From positions 1 through 31,858 of IMG/VR virus record IMGVR_UViG_3300025655_000170: 31,858 bases of DNA; one strand, written 5' to 3'. Within the stretch, counting starts at the first letter, position 1. The number at the start of each line of letters is the position of its first letter. Below, in pieces: positions 17,206 to 24,388 of this stretch. The stretch comes from a virus. Position numbers and translations under genes: made by a program. The notes below the pieces were generated by a model. That model was not told where the DNA came from and made no database searches. It worked only from the letters and a program-made list of their open reading frames with translations.

Positions 17206-19113
17206 TTAGATTTCACATTGCCCTGCCGTACAAGCAAGAGTTTGAGCACCTTCAACGTTATCTGTATTCTCATACAAATGATCCCAGTTAATCCCCTTTG
17301 GCATTGCTGCTTCAAGGACTACGTATTCCTCTTCCGTAATAGCCTCATAAGGAGCCTGTCGATATGTGCCTCCATCCATAGGTAGAAAGCTAACACCTGT
17401 GATTTCATCAAAATGCTCCCATACCTTAGCACCAATGATCGGCCATTCGTCCTCTTTCACACTAATCGTAACAGAGGGCTTATGTTCACAATAATGTCGT
17501 TGATACAACAACCAAAGCTTCAAGTGCTTAACCGCGTCCAAGTCTTCACGCAACAGAGCCCCTTCTTTAACCTTCATAGGAAAGCTAAAGATTGTTGTGC
17601 TGTCAGGCTTCATAACACAAGGCTCTGAAGGAAACCCTTGAATCTTCAGGAAGTCCGTCAAGGGATCCTTGTTATCACTTCGTACACGACGACTAAAATA
17701 GCGGCTGTGTTGAGGATGCAAGCCACTAGCAGTGTTAGAGAGTTGGCTGACTGTTCCTTCCGGCTTAATTGCGGTAATAGCCACAGAGGCATTGATGCCA
17801 ATATCAGCAGCAAACAGCTTATTTGTATCCACAGCATGTTGTTTAAGTTTCTCTAAGAGCTTTGGAAGATTCTCATCATCCGGGTTATTCAATAAACGGT
17901 TGTCCAAAGGGCCTGTCATCGACACACCCAACAAACGCTCTTCTTCGGTATTCTGCTGCCAAATCTTACGGAGATATGGAAAGTTGGTCATTGTAGATTG
18001 GAAGGTTCCCAAGATGGTTGCCATTTCAATCTTATCTAGCAAGGTTTCTTCTGTGTCCTCTGGTCGCACAATAACGGAAGAGAGGTTACAGAACTGGAAA
18101 GGCCGGAGGATGATTTCACTACATGGATTTGTACCCCATTCCTTTCCTGTTGTTCGCCGTCCGTTCTTAGCAACTTGTAGCTCAGAAGCATAACGATTAA
18201 AAATACCACGCTCACCTGAATGACTTTCATAAATAGAGCTCCATTCACGCATAAACTGGCCTACGGAGGGCTTAACGTCATATACAGCACTATTGTTAGC
18301 CAAAGCACGTTGTCCGTTACCATCCCACCAATTACCCGCCTTAGCCTTAGCCATGTTGTCATCGCCAAGGTCAGACAAACTAATCATTGCACTTCGTCGG
18401 ACGCCGCCCACAACAACAACTTCCCCAATCTTGCATAGAATATCGTGCGCTTCAAGAGAGGTGAGTTTTCGGCCAACAGCACCTTTGAACTTCGCAATGA
18501 CATATTTAAACAAGTCCACCAAAGGCTCGGGGCCACTTGCACGACCACCGAATGTCTTAAGACGTGCTCCGGCAGGGCGCACAGATGATACGTCCCATTT
18601 AGGGATTTCACCTGCATAAAGCAAGGCAAACACTTGTCGTAACGCCTTAGCCCATCCCTCTTTGGAGTCTTTAACACCAATAACAGTGTTGCTATTATAC
18701 AACACCTCTGGAACTTCTGGAAGTTTGTTAACATATTTCTGCTCCACGCTATAGCCAACACCGGTACCACAAAGCAAGATGTACATGCTCTCATCAAAGC
18801 TCTTCGGGTCATCAATCGTCAAGTAGGCACAGTTGTAGCCTGCAACGTTCTGTCGGTCTAGAGCCTCACCAGCGGTCATGATGGAACGCATTGAAGGCAC
18901 AACTTCCAAGTTGGTCACAGCCTCTTGCAAGCGTCCACGGAGAGCCTCTGTAAGCACATAGCCGTGGTTCTTCTGAAGCTGATTACTCATGAAGTCAAAG
19001 TATCGGGCAACCGTCTCAGGCCAGTGCTCTCGTCGGCCCTCTTTATCTAGGAAGCGGCTGTAACGGCTCTTCGAGATGTAGGTTTGGTATGGGCTCATTT
19101 CATTTTTAGTCAT
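17206..19113 (-). CDS. nrdJ: Class II (B12-dependent) ribonucleotide reductase, monomeric type
   Basis: 635 residues from ATG 19113, preceded by AAGGAAATTG; an in-frame start 57 bases upstream adds unlikely leader residues. Key parts of the adenosylcobalamin-dependent ribonucleoside-triphosphate reductase are present: Cys95 in GYNCAYL and Cys342 in QFCNLS (active-site disulfide pair); the thiyl-radical Cys331 within NPCSEI (329-334) with its Asn and Glu; the KPEGTVSQLSNT phosphate-binding segment; and the C-terminal shuttle pair Cys628/Cys633 (CTAGQC). It converts NTPs to dNTPs using host cobalamin and needs no second subunit. It is about 100 residues shorter than the Lactobacillus enzyme (739). 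Its start overlaps the preceding gene by 8 bases. Confidence 0.93.
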   Translation of the reverse strand: MTKNEMSPYQTYISKSRYSRFLDKEGRREHWPETVARYFDFMSNQLQKNHGYVLTEALRGRLQEAVTNLEVVPSMRSIMTAGEALDRQNVAGYNCAYLTIDDPKSFDESMYILLCGTGVGYSVEQKYVNKLPEVPEVLYNSNTVIGVKDSKEGWAKALRQVFALLYAGEIPKWDVSSVRPAGARLKTFGGRASGPEPLVDLFKYVIAKFKGAVGRKLTSLEAHDILCKIGEVVVVGGVRRSAMISLSDLGDDNMAKAKAGNWWDGNGQRALANNSAVYDVKPSVGQFMREWSSIYESHSGERGIFNRYASELQVAKNGRRTTGKEWGTNPCSEIILRPFQFCNLSSVIVRPEDTEETLLDKIEMATILGTFQSTMTNFPYLRKIWQQNTEEERLLGVSMTGPLDNRLLNNPDDENLPKLLEKLKQHAVDTNKLFAADIGINASVAITAIKPEGTVSQLSNTASGLHPQHSRYFSRRVRSDNKDPLTDFLKIQGFPSEPCVMKPDSTTIFSFPMKVKEGALLREDLDAVKHLKLWLLYQRHYCEHKPSVTISVKEDEWPIIGAKVWEHFDEITGVSFLPMDGGTYRQAPYEAITEEEYVVLEAAMPKGINWDHLYENTDNVEGAQTLACTAGQCEI

Positions 19114-19267
19114 CAATTTCCTTTTGTTCTTGTTCAAATACGTATAGTTGGTCAAACTTCTTAAAAGCATCTACGAAAGACACAGCAGCTAGGAAGTCCT
19201 GCACTGTCTGTCTTCGTAGCCCTCCTGTAATATAACTACTTTTTATATATGGTGTGTAATAACCCAT
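19106..19267 (-). CDS. Small protein between dNTP genes
   Basis: 53 residues from ATG 19267, one base after the stop of the upstream diphosphohydrolase-like gene, with GAGAGGG just upstream. The frame continues 5' but there it runs through the neighbouring gene in another phase. The protein is aromatic and mildly charged (MGYYTPYIKSSYITGGLRRQ, then QDFLAAVSFVDAFKKFDQLY). No motif was recognised. It overlaps the reductase ATG, so it is coupled to it. Confidence 0.5.
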   Translation of the reverse strand: MGYYTPYIKSSYITGGLRRQTVQDFLAAVSFVDAFKKFDQLYVFEQEQKEIDD

Positions 19268-19268
19268 C

Positions 19269-19799
19269 TCAGCCCTCTCGGTCTTTTTGCTCAAACCACA
19301 AGAGAAACAGCAAGCAACAAATGGCATGTGCTAGATGGCTCTTGCCGGTCTCTGGGTCTTTCTTCTCTCCTGAGTTCCAATCTGCTAAGTGTCGATAAGC
19401 AGCGTCGATATAACGCTCCTGAGCCTGTGGCACGTGCTTCCAATTATCAGCAGCATACTTCTTAGCACCGAAGGTTAGCACCTCCACAACCTCTTGCAAG
19501 GCTTTGAAGGGCAGCAACGACCACCGGGGCTTATCGCTGTCGTATTTAACTCCCAAGGCTGCGGAGGCGCTTTTAGCAGCTTCGAAGGCTGAGGCAGAAG
19601 CGCTAATACGATGAAGCTGTTGAAGCATTTGTTCCATAACCTTCTCTCCTTCCATGCTAGAGGTGTCATCGGGTACGTCCTTTAAGAAGTCTACTGCTAC
19701 CCAGTTAGAATTACCTTGGGTGGTCATCTGACAATGAAAGCAGGGGCCTTCCTCATAAGGGGCTTCCGAATAGAAGCAATTGTCGCAATCATTGGCCAT
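19269..19799 (-). CDS. dATP/dGTP diphosphohydrolase-like protein with N-terminal zinc ribbon
   Basis: 176 residues, AAAGG before ATG 19799. The N-terminus has two Cys pairs, Cys5-x2-Cys8 and Cys20-x2-Cys23 (DCDNCFY, PCFHCQ), a rubredoxin/zinc-ribbon-like knuckle. Residues ~85-172 match the phage dATP/dGTP diphosphohydrolase domain: KYDSDKPRWSLLPFKAL, then FGAKKYAADNW, RYIDAAYRHLADW and DPETGKSHLAHAICCLLFLL. The family is predicted to remove pyrophosphate from dATP/dGTP or otherwise trim purine dNTP pools; it is related in role to MazZ of phages with 2-aminoadenine DNA. It sits beside the class II reductase, consistent with dNTP-pool control. The substrate is inferred from family, not shown. 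Confidence 0.75.
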   Translation of the reverse strand: MANDCDNCFYSEAPYEEGPCFHCQMTTQGNSNWVAVDFLKDVPDDTSSMEGEKVMEQMLQQLHRISASASAFEAAKSASAALGVKYDSDKPRWSLLPFKALQEVVEVLTFGAKKYAADNWKHVPQAQERYIDAAYRHLADWNSGEKKDPETGKSHLAHAICCLLFLLWFEQKDREG

Positions 19800-19808
19800 A
19801 TTTACCTT

Positions 19809-19994
19809 TCATTCCCAAATACCAACACTAACAAACTTTCCTTCAGATGTAAAGGAAAACTCAGCAATAAAGCCCATATATCCTTTAACCATAGAAGAGT
19901 TTCCCTCGGCTTCAATAACTATAACACCCACGGAAGAAGTTATTGGAACTTGAAAATCAGTCATCAGGGCTATAAATCTTTCTTTATCGGTCAT
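19809..19994 (-). CDS. Small conserved-type phage protein
   Basis: 61 residues, with GAAAGG before ATG 19994. The start MTDKERFIALMTDFQVPI, the central VIVIEA strand and the end FTSEGKFVSVGIWE resemble a family of small phage proteins of unknown function. The beta-rich pattern suggests a compact single domain. It overlaps the end of the phosphoesterase gene by 11 bases and precedes the diphosphohydrolase-like gene. Confidence 0.7.
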   Translation of the reverse strand: MTDKERFIALMTDFQVPITSSVGVIVIEAEGNSSMVKGYMGFIAEFSFTSEGKFVSVGIWE

Positions 19995-20745
19995 ACTTGC
20001 CTTTCAAGTAATTCATGCTTAAGAACATTTCGTCAAAAGCACCATCGTTAACTTCGTTCAAGACTACCAAGCCGCGCCAGTGCTTATTGCTTAGCTGATC
20101 CATATAATCTTCGTCGTGCTGATAGAAGCTTCCTGCGATGATAGCACAGATGCTTTGCCCATCAGCGCGTTTTCCATAGGCTACGGCTCGGCCTTGCTGA
20201 TGACCAACAACCGCACTCATATGCAGCTTGCTGATAATTGCAGCAGGAGAAGCAGCGGGGCGCCCCATAGCACCAACTGGAAAATAGTGATTAAAACCCA
20301 CCCCATTAATAAATACCGGATGAAGAAATTCATGCACTTCCCAGTCAGCTAAATCCAAATGGTCAAAGGTCATCAAGCCCTCAAGCATTGGGTTGCTATT
20401 CACAGCGCGGGTAAGTCGATTGCAGTGGTTCCCTTTAAGAAACACAAGACGAGGCTTATACACCTTATGCTTGGTTTCCTTTTGAACCCTCTGAAGCTCC
20501 TTCAAAGGAAACAACAAGGCTTCCATGCCCTTGTTGCCTGCCTCTACGTCTGCCAAATATCGCTTACCTTCGAAGTACTTACTGCCTGCTTTGTCGTGGC
20601 TGCTAAGGCTTGGAAAATCCCAGTGGTCGCCTAAATGCACAACAACGTCGGGCCGGTAGTCACAGATGGCATCACCTGCCCATCCTAGGTGCTCCGTAGG
20701 TGTTCCTTCTTTGCACTGAGTGTCAGGAATAACTAATATCTTCAT
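19984..20745 (-). CDS. Calcineurin-like metallophosphoesterase
   Basis: 253 residues, ATG 20745 in an ATGA overlap with the upstream gene, AAGG eight bases before. Metal-site motifs are in order: D8-T-Q10 (IPDTQC; the usual His is Gln), GDHWD (39-43), GNHCNR (105-110), His153 in FNHYFP and GHQQG (181-185). This layout is typical of phage and Mre11-type phosphoesterases. The substrate may be nucleic acid ends or a small nucleotide; I cannot tell. It lies between nucleotide-metabolism genes. Confidence 0.85.
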   Translation of the reverse strand: MKILVIPDTQCKEGTPTEHLGWAGDAICDYRPDVVVHLGDHWDFPSLSSHDKAGSKYFEGKRYLADVEAGNKGMEALLFPLKELQRVQKETKHKVYKPRLVFLKGNHCNRLTRAVNSNPMLEGLMTFDHLDLADWEVHEFLHPVFINGVGFNHYFPVGAMGRPAASPAAIISKLHMSAVVGHQQGRAVAYGKRADGQSICAIIAGSFYQHDEDYMDQLSNKHWRGLVVLNEVNDGAFDEMFLSMNYLKGKYDR

Positions 20746-21011
20746 GTAAACGCCTTCTTAAACTCAGGGGAAATCCGGTACTCATACAGCTTGGTTTGTA
20801 GGGTTTGGAGTTCTGCGATAATCTTAAAGAGCTTCTCTTCCCTCTCCTTAAACCCCTTGACGCTGCTGCTCGTAAGGTCAATAGTAATCTGCTTACCACA
20901 GTCACTCATGACAAAGGAGCAGTCTACGTAGTGGCTACTAATGTTTAGCTCCGTCTGCATAGCAGCCATGCCAATCTTCTTGTTTAGGAAGATACGTGAG
21001 AGGTAGTTCAC
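20742..21011 (-). CDS. Small helical protein, GTG start
   Basis: 89 residues. The start is GTG at 21011, supported by GGAGG seven bases upstream and a GTGA overlap with the preceding stop. The C-terminal half is a charged helix (FKEREEKLFKIIAELQTLQT) suited to a coiled coil; the first half holds two cysteines (YVDCSFVMSDCGKQITIDLT) in a beta-like stretch. The function is unknown. It is coupled to the phosphoesterase. Confidence 0.65.
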   Translation of the reverse strand: MNYLSRIFLNKKIGMAAMQTELNISSHYVDCSFVMSDCGKQITIDLTSSSVKGFKEREEKLFKIIAELQTLQTKLYEYRISPEFKKAFT

Positions 21012-21253
21012 AGGCAGTCCTCCGGATCAAACACAGGGCCTGTCCATTTCTCCGGGTCAACACCAAAGGGGCTAGCAACAATACCCACCTTATCATGAAT
21101 ATCATACCCATACACGTTGCTCATGAAAGAGACAAACTGCTCCAGCACCTCCGGCCACGTGTCTCCGGGAGAGAAGCTCACATAGACACTGCGGTCTTCA
21201 CCGTCAGAATATTGGAACGTATAGGCTTCTTTAAAGCTGGTGGTGTTAGTCAT
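21008..21253 (-). CDS. Small acidic phage protein
   Basis: 81 residues from ATG 21253, inside the end of the upstream gene (ATGACTAA overlap); a longer frame from 21277 is possible but runs further into the neighbour. It is acidic with a beta/aromatic pattern (YTFQYSDGEDRSVYVSFSPG, then DTWPEVLEQFVSFMSNVYGY). No catalytic motif was found. It ends in FDPEDCL, where the next gene's GTG overlaps. Confidence 0.6.
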   Translation of the reverse strand: MTNTTSFKEAYTFQYSDGEDRSVYVSFSPGDTWPEVLEQFVSFMSNVYGYDIHDKVGIVASPFGVDPEKWTGPVFDPEDCL

Positions 21254-21539
21254 AATTATTCCATTCAGAGACAACAAATTTAAGAGATAGATATTTATTC
21301 AAGTCGCCGGTTTCCATTGTACGGGTTGCTTCAAAGCCTCCCGTGCCCACGGAGTAGTAGGGGCTTGGTGCTTTATAATAAGCGTCTTCAAGCAGCTCAC
21401 GAGCCTGCCTACGAAGCTCCCCCATAGAAGGCACTCCGTCCGCTGCCAAAGCCCACTGCCAATCTAAAGCCTCCATAGCTTGGTTAACACGTACGAAGTT
21501 AAACTCGTCTAGGATGTTTTCAATTGTTTCAATTCGCAT
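21246..21539 (-). CDS. Small phage protein of unknown function
   Basis: 97 residues, AAGGAAGG upstream of ATG 21539. It is helical at first (RIETIENILDEFNFVRVNQAMEALDW begins the fold), then LRRQARELLEDAYY, and a GTGGFEATRT turn. Trp, Glu and Asp are prominent. It is the first gene after the - strand hairpin at 21557-21588. The function is unknown. Confidence 0.65.
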   Translation of the reverse strand: MRIETIENILDEFNFVRVNQAMEALDWQWALAADGVPSMGELRRQARELLEDAYYKAPSPYYSVGTGGFEATRTMETGDLNKYLSLKFVVSEWNNYD

Positions 21540-21556
21540 AATTTCCTTCCTTAGAC

Positions 21557-21588
21557 AAAACGAACTAACGAGGAATCCTTGTTAGTTC
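21557..21588 (-). terminator. Hairpin terminator or attenuator after thyX
   Basis: In the - strand direction a 12-pair stem with one G-T pair (21577-21588 with 21562-21573, loop 21574-21576) follows the thyX stop by about 13 bases. It is trailed by GTTTTG (21561 down to 21556). The T run is short, so partial termination with read-through into the next genes is more likely than a full stop. Confidence 0.6.
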
Positions 21589-21601
21589 ACCTTGTCAGTT
21601 A

Positions 21602-22228
21602 TTAAAAGCTACCCACAATGCTAGGGAATGCCTTAGCAATCTCTTGTTTACACAACAAAGCAACCTCTCGGTGCTCCTTCTGCGTTGCTGGGTCACAGCG
21701 GATGGCTACATAGTGAAGCCAGCTCCGCAGAGTGCCGTTCATGTACATCCGGCTTGTGGTCAAGCCTTCTGGCAGCACCTTACGAGCAACCTCCTTAGCA
21801 ATCCCTTTCTTCAAAGCTTCTTGGTAGATGTATTCAGCATCTGCCACAGCACGGTGTTGCATACCAATCCACCAGTTCTTCAAATACTCGTCATCGCTTT
21901 CAAGGCTGTTCTGTCGATTCTTGCTGTCTTGCAACCGAGCCTCCCCGTATTCAAAGCCGTCAGAAGGAACTTCCGCATATCTCTGTGAGAATTCCTGAAA
22001 GCTAAAGCTTCGATGACGGAGAATCTGCCTAGCAATGTCTCGGGTTGTTTCAATCTCCATGCAAATGTTAACCATCTCCATAGGGCTCCAGTGGTTATTC
22101 TTAATCAAGTATTGAATAAGCTTTGGAGCTGTTTCTTTATTGTCTTGATTAGCGGGGTTGGAAACCCGAGCCATATAAGCCACCAGAGCTTCTCCCTCTG
22201 GCGTTGCCCACACTGTTGTCACCTTCAT
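21602..22228 (-). CDS. thyX: FAD-dependent thymidylate synthase ThyX
   Basis: 208 residues; GGAGAAACAGA precedes ATG 22228. The ThyX signature RHRxxSxxxxSxRY is exact (RHRSFSFQEFSQRY, 71-84), with the upstream HWSPMEM dUMP/FAD segment and the later RSWLHYVAIRCDPATQKEHR active-site region. It makes dTMP from dUMP using methylene-tetrahydrofolate and FADH2. It provides dTTP when the host ThyA is insufficient, working with the reductase encoded downstream. It overlaps the upstream gene by ATGA. Confidence 0.95.
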   Translation of the reverse strand: MKVTTVWATPEGEALVAYMARVSNPANQDNKETAPKLIQYLIKNNHWSPMEMVNICMEIETTRDIARQILRHRSFSFQEFSQRYAEVPSDGFEYGEARLQDSKNRQNSLESDDEYLKNWWIGMQHRAVADAEYIYQEALKKGIAKEVARKVLPEGLTTSRMYMNGTLRSWLHYVAIRCDPATQKEHREVALLCKQEIAKAFPSIVGSF

Positions 22229-22539
22229 TCTGTTTCTCCGGTTGCTTTGGCTACTACTCTTTTCGCAGTCTCGTAATAAGCGAAGGCTCTCGGCCCATAC
22301 CCTGCCTCCTTGTCACAAAACTCATAGTCAGAAATAATCTCTTTAAATTCAGCAAGCAACTCCACATTCACTTCATGCAGGCGGTCTATTTCGCTGAACA
22401 TTGAGCCAACAAACTTATCCCCCGTCAGGTCGCGCCACAATTCACCGTGTCGAGTAACGGTGCAAGTTCCTTGGCCTACAAAGGCTATGTACTTTCCGCC
22501 TTCAAACTCATATCGAAGTGCGTCGGGTTGTTTGGTCAT
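22225..22539 (-). CDS. Small modular phage protein (MTKQP/RLHEVN type)
   Basis: 104 residues from ATG 22539, overlapping the stop of the membrane mini-gene upstream (ATGA). It starts MTKQPDALRYEFEGG and carries DRLHEVNVELLAEF in the middle, both segments shared with the gene at 22631-22882, joined by different connecting sequence. The centre has a beta-type module (IAFVGQGTCTVTRHGELWRD). Such mosaics are common among small phage genes; the function is unknown. A frame from 22581 is longer but less well placed. Confidence 0.65.
   Translation of the reverse strand: MTKQPDALRYEFEGGKYIAFVGQGTCTVTRHGELWRDLTGDKFVGSMFSEIDRLHEVNVELLAEFKEIISDYEFCDKEAGYGPRAFAYYETAKRVVAKATGETE
22360..22384. repeat. 25-base direct repeat, copy 1
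   Basis: Identical to 22751-22775 (CTCCACATTCACTTCATGCA, then GGCGG). Both copies encode the RLHEVNVEL segment of two neighbouring small genes, in the same orientation about 390 bases apart. It marks a duplicated or shuffled module. Confidence 0.85.
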
Positions 22540-22634
22540 GTCTTGCCCCAATACCCTGCGGCAAGGAAGAGTGCCCCACATATAAGCAGAAACACATCCG
22601 TCCAGTGGGCGTGCAGTAAGTCGTAAAAAGTCAT
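22536..22634 (-). CDS. 32-residue single-pass membrane peptide
   Basis: ATG 22634 follows CCGGAGAAAACGC, a good ribosome site, and both ends overlap neighbours as ATGA. The peptide starts MTFYDLLHAHW and has one hydrophobic segment (VFLLICGALFLAAGYW, about residues 14-29) ending in GKT. Translation is supported by the overlap chain and the site rather than by length. It may be a membrane micropeptide; no function is known. Confidence 0.55.
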   Translation of the reverse strand: MTFYDLLHAHWTDVFLLICGALFLAAGYWGKT

Positions 22635-22882
22635 GCGTTTTCTCCGGTTACTTTCCTAAGTAATTCAACCACGTCTGCTCTAGCGTCTCGCCACGGCTGA
22701 GGGTCTTTCATACCGGCGGCTAAAAGTAAGCTGTTCAAAGCAGCGAGCAGCTCCACATTCACTTCATGCAGGCGGCGTAGTTCGGCGGCTGCTTTATCTA
22801 CAATCGTGCCGTCAATCGAATCAAGTCCTTGAATATCTTCAATATCATCAGCCAGTCGAAGTGCTTCTGGTTGTTTAGTCAT
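22631..22882 (-). CDS. Small modular phage protein (MTKQP/RLHEVN type)
   Basis: 83 residues; AAGGAAGAAGAA before ATG 22882, overlapping the HNH stop as ATGA. It begins MTKQPEALRLADDIEDIQG and has LRRLHEVNVELLAALNSLLL at the centre, a helical-hairpin type widespread in phages and prophages of proteobacteria. DNA encoding the shared central piece is identical over 25 bases to the gene at 22225-22539. The function is unknown. Confidence 0.7.
   Translation of the reverse strand: MTKQPEALRLADDIEDIQGLDSIDGTIVDKAAAELRRLHEVNVELLAALNSLLLAAGMKDPQPWRDARADVVELLRKVTGENA
22751..22775. repeat. 25-base direct repeat, copy 2
   Basis: Identical to 22360-22384. It lies in the 22631-22882 gene and encodes the same RLHEVNVEL piece. 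Flanking sequence diverges, while the gene starts (MTKQPxALR) are again alike. Confidence 0.85.
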
Positions 22883-23259
22883 TTCTTCTTCCTTAGTTTC
22901 TTCTCTGCCGCTGTCTTCTCAGCATGGCAAGGCTTGCACAAAACACTTAGATTGTCCTTCTCACAGAACAGCCTATCGACATAAACATCCCAGCTAATGA
23001 AGCCCTTTGAAGGCTCCACCACAGGGCTTGTATGGTCTATCTGCACATCCCCACTAACAAACTCAACAGAGCAAGCGGAGCACCTGTAGTGCATAGCAAG
23101 CTTGCCTGTCTTCTTGTTAGTCTTCCGAGTGGTAGAAGCTTCCTTCAGAGCAGCATACTTAGGAGGCCAGCGGCGGGTAGCCGTTCGCAGCGCACCAGTA
23201 ACGAAGCTTCTGAATTTAGCCGCTGTCCACTCTCCGTCGTTGAAGGAACTACGCTTCAC
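22879..23259 (-). CDS. HNH endonuclease
   Basis: 126 residues from GTG 23259, chosen because GGAG lies eight bases upstream and homologue-like residues begin at RSSFNDGEWTAAKF; a TTG at 23286 gives nine more residues without a site. The HNH core with zinc ligands is clear: YRCSACSVEF, then VQIDHTSPVV, RLFCEKDNLSVLCKPCHAEK. It is predicted to nick or cut DNA. It stands next to the exonuclease gene (11-base overlap), a common arrangement in T7-like replication regions, so a resident replication or packaging nuclease is as likely as a homing element. Confidence 0.87.
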   Translation of the reverse strand: MKRSSFNDGEWTAAKFRSFVTGALRTATRRWPPKYAALKEASTTRKTNKKTGKLAMHYRCSACSVEFVSGDVQIDHTSPVVEPSKGFISWDVYVDRLFCEKDNLSVLCKPCHAEKTAAEKKLRKKK

Positions 23260-23947
23260 TTGGCAGGCTCCATCGTTGTCCTTCAAAGCGGCTCAACCAA
23301 AGCAGCTGTCCATTCTCTAGCAGGCGCTCCGGAGGCTCCTTAGCAGCTTCATAAGCCTTCTTCACTGAAGCGTAGAGCTCTTGCTCTGTCTCACAGCCTG
23401 CAAGAAGCTTCTTAGCTTTAACAGGGCCAATTCCGCGCAAGCCAACAATGTTATCAATTCTGTCTCCTGTCAATAGTTGCAAGTAGAAGCTACGCAGCCC
23501 CTGCTCAGGTGTTACGAAGTATTCCTCTCCCTTTACAGGATTGTAGTGCCATCCCGGAAGCTGGTCTAGGTCTTTGTCTACGTGGACAATCCACCCAACA
23601 TACTTCGTAGAAATAATCCCTACATCGTCGTCAGCTTCTTGGTTCTCGCTCACCGTGGCCCCTAGAGAGATAAGCTTCTCTCGTAAGGCTTCGTAGTGAA
23701 TAGGACGCTCAAGAAGCTTTCTGTTACCTTTATAAGGGTGTGTTACAGCTGTCTCATACCGGAAGTTTGTCTTCCCTGTAATGAAGGCATCGTAGTCTTC
23801 ACATTTCAGTTGGATATAGACAATATCAAAAAGCTGTTCTTGAAGCCGACTACAGGCTATTTCTTCGGCTACATCCTTGGATGAGAAGCCAATTTTATAA
23901 ACCAAATAATCGCTATCAATAAACGCCGTATTAGGGCGCTCTGTCAT
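23249..23947 (-). CDS. 5'-3' exonuclease (T7 gp6 / FEN-like)
   Basis: 232 residues from ATG 23947 (TGATG overlap with SSB; a TTG one codon earlier is possible). The FEN/PIN-like fold is indicated by acidic residues in AFIDSDYLVYKI (near 10-20), EADDDVG (about 105), HVDKDLDQL (about 123-130) and the helix-hairpin-helix GDRIDNIVGLRGIGPVKAKK (about 161-180). It would remove RNA primers and process recombination ends. In T7-like phages it sits with polymerase and SSB, as here. Confidence 0.87.
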   Translation of the reverse strand: MTERPNTAFIDSDYLVYKIGFSSKDVAEEIACSRLQEQLFDIVYIQLKCEDYDAFITGKTNFRYETAVTHPYKGNRKLLERPIHYEALREKLISLGATVSENQEADDDVGIISTKYVGWIVHVDKDLDQLPGWHYNPVKGEEYFVTPEQGLRSFYLQLLTGDRIDNIVGLRGIGPVKAKKLLAGCETEQELYASVKKAYEAAKEPPERLLENGQLLWLSRFEGQRWSLPSEA

Positions 23948-24375
23948 CAAAGAACGTATTCGTCCAGCTCTTCAGACAGCTCCTTAGCAGGGCTGTACGT
24001 GGCCAGTTCCGTAACAATCAGCTTCTTAATAGAGGGAGCATTGCCATGCATCTTGCTCATCTTATGAGTGTAGAAGCTCATAATCGCTGCAACTTTAGTG
24101 CCCTTACCAATGGAGGCTGCTTCAATGGCAGTGCCTTCTTCATCAACTGCGTTATGCACATAGTTACTCTTACACACGATGAAGTTGCCCTGACCATCCT
24201 TGTTCTTAATCTTGATGCCCATAGCCTTCAGAGCCTCGCAATCCTTGTCAGAAATGTCACCAATGGTGCATTCGTACTTGGTGCTGTCTTCATTGAAGGC
24301 TTTGTTGATCTTGCTCATCCACTGAGTCCAATAGAGGGTGCCTGTGATGCGAACTGGTTTCATGTTTTCTGTCAT
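23947..24375 (-). CDS. Single-stranded DNA-binding protein
   Basis: 142 residues, AAGGAAATATT before ATG 24375. An N-terminal OB-type strand pattern (KPVRITGTLYWTQWMSKIN), an internal IKIKNKDGQGNFIVCKS stretch and an acidic tail ending EELDEYVL fit the T7 gp2.5-like layout, in which the acidic C-terminus with a terminal aromatic contacts polymerase and primase. The location between exonuclease and polymerase supports the call. Confidence 0.78.
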   Translation of the reverse strand: MTENMKPVRITGTLYWTQWMSKINKAFNEDSTKYECTIGDISDKDCEALKAMGIKIKNKDGQGNFIVCKSNYVHNAVDEEGTAIEAASIGKGTKVAAIMSFYTHKMSKMHGNAPSIKKLIVTELATYSPAKELSEELDEYVL

Positions 24376-24388
24376 AATATTTCCTTGT

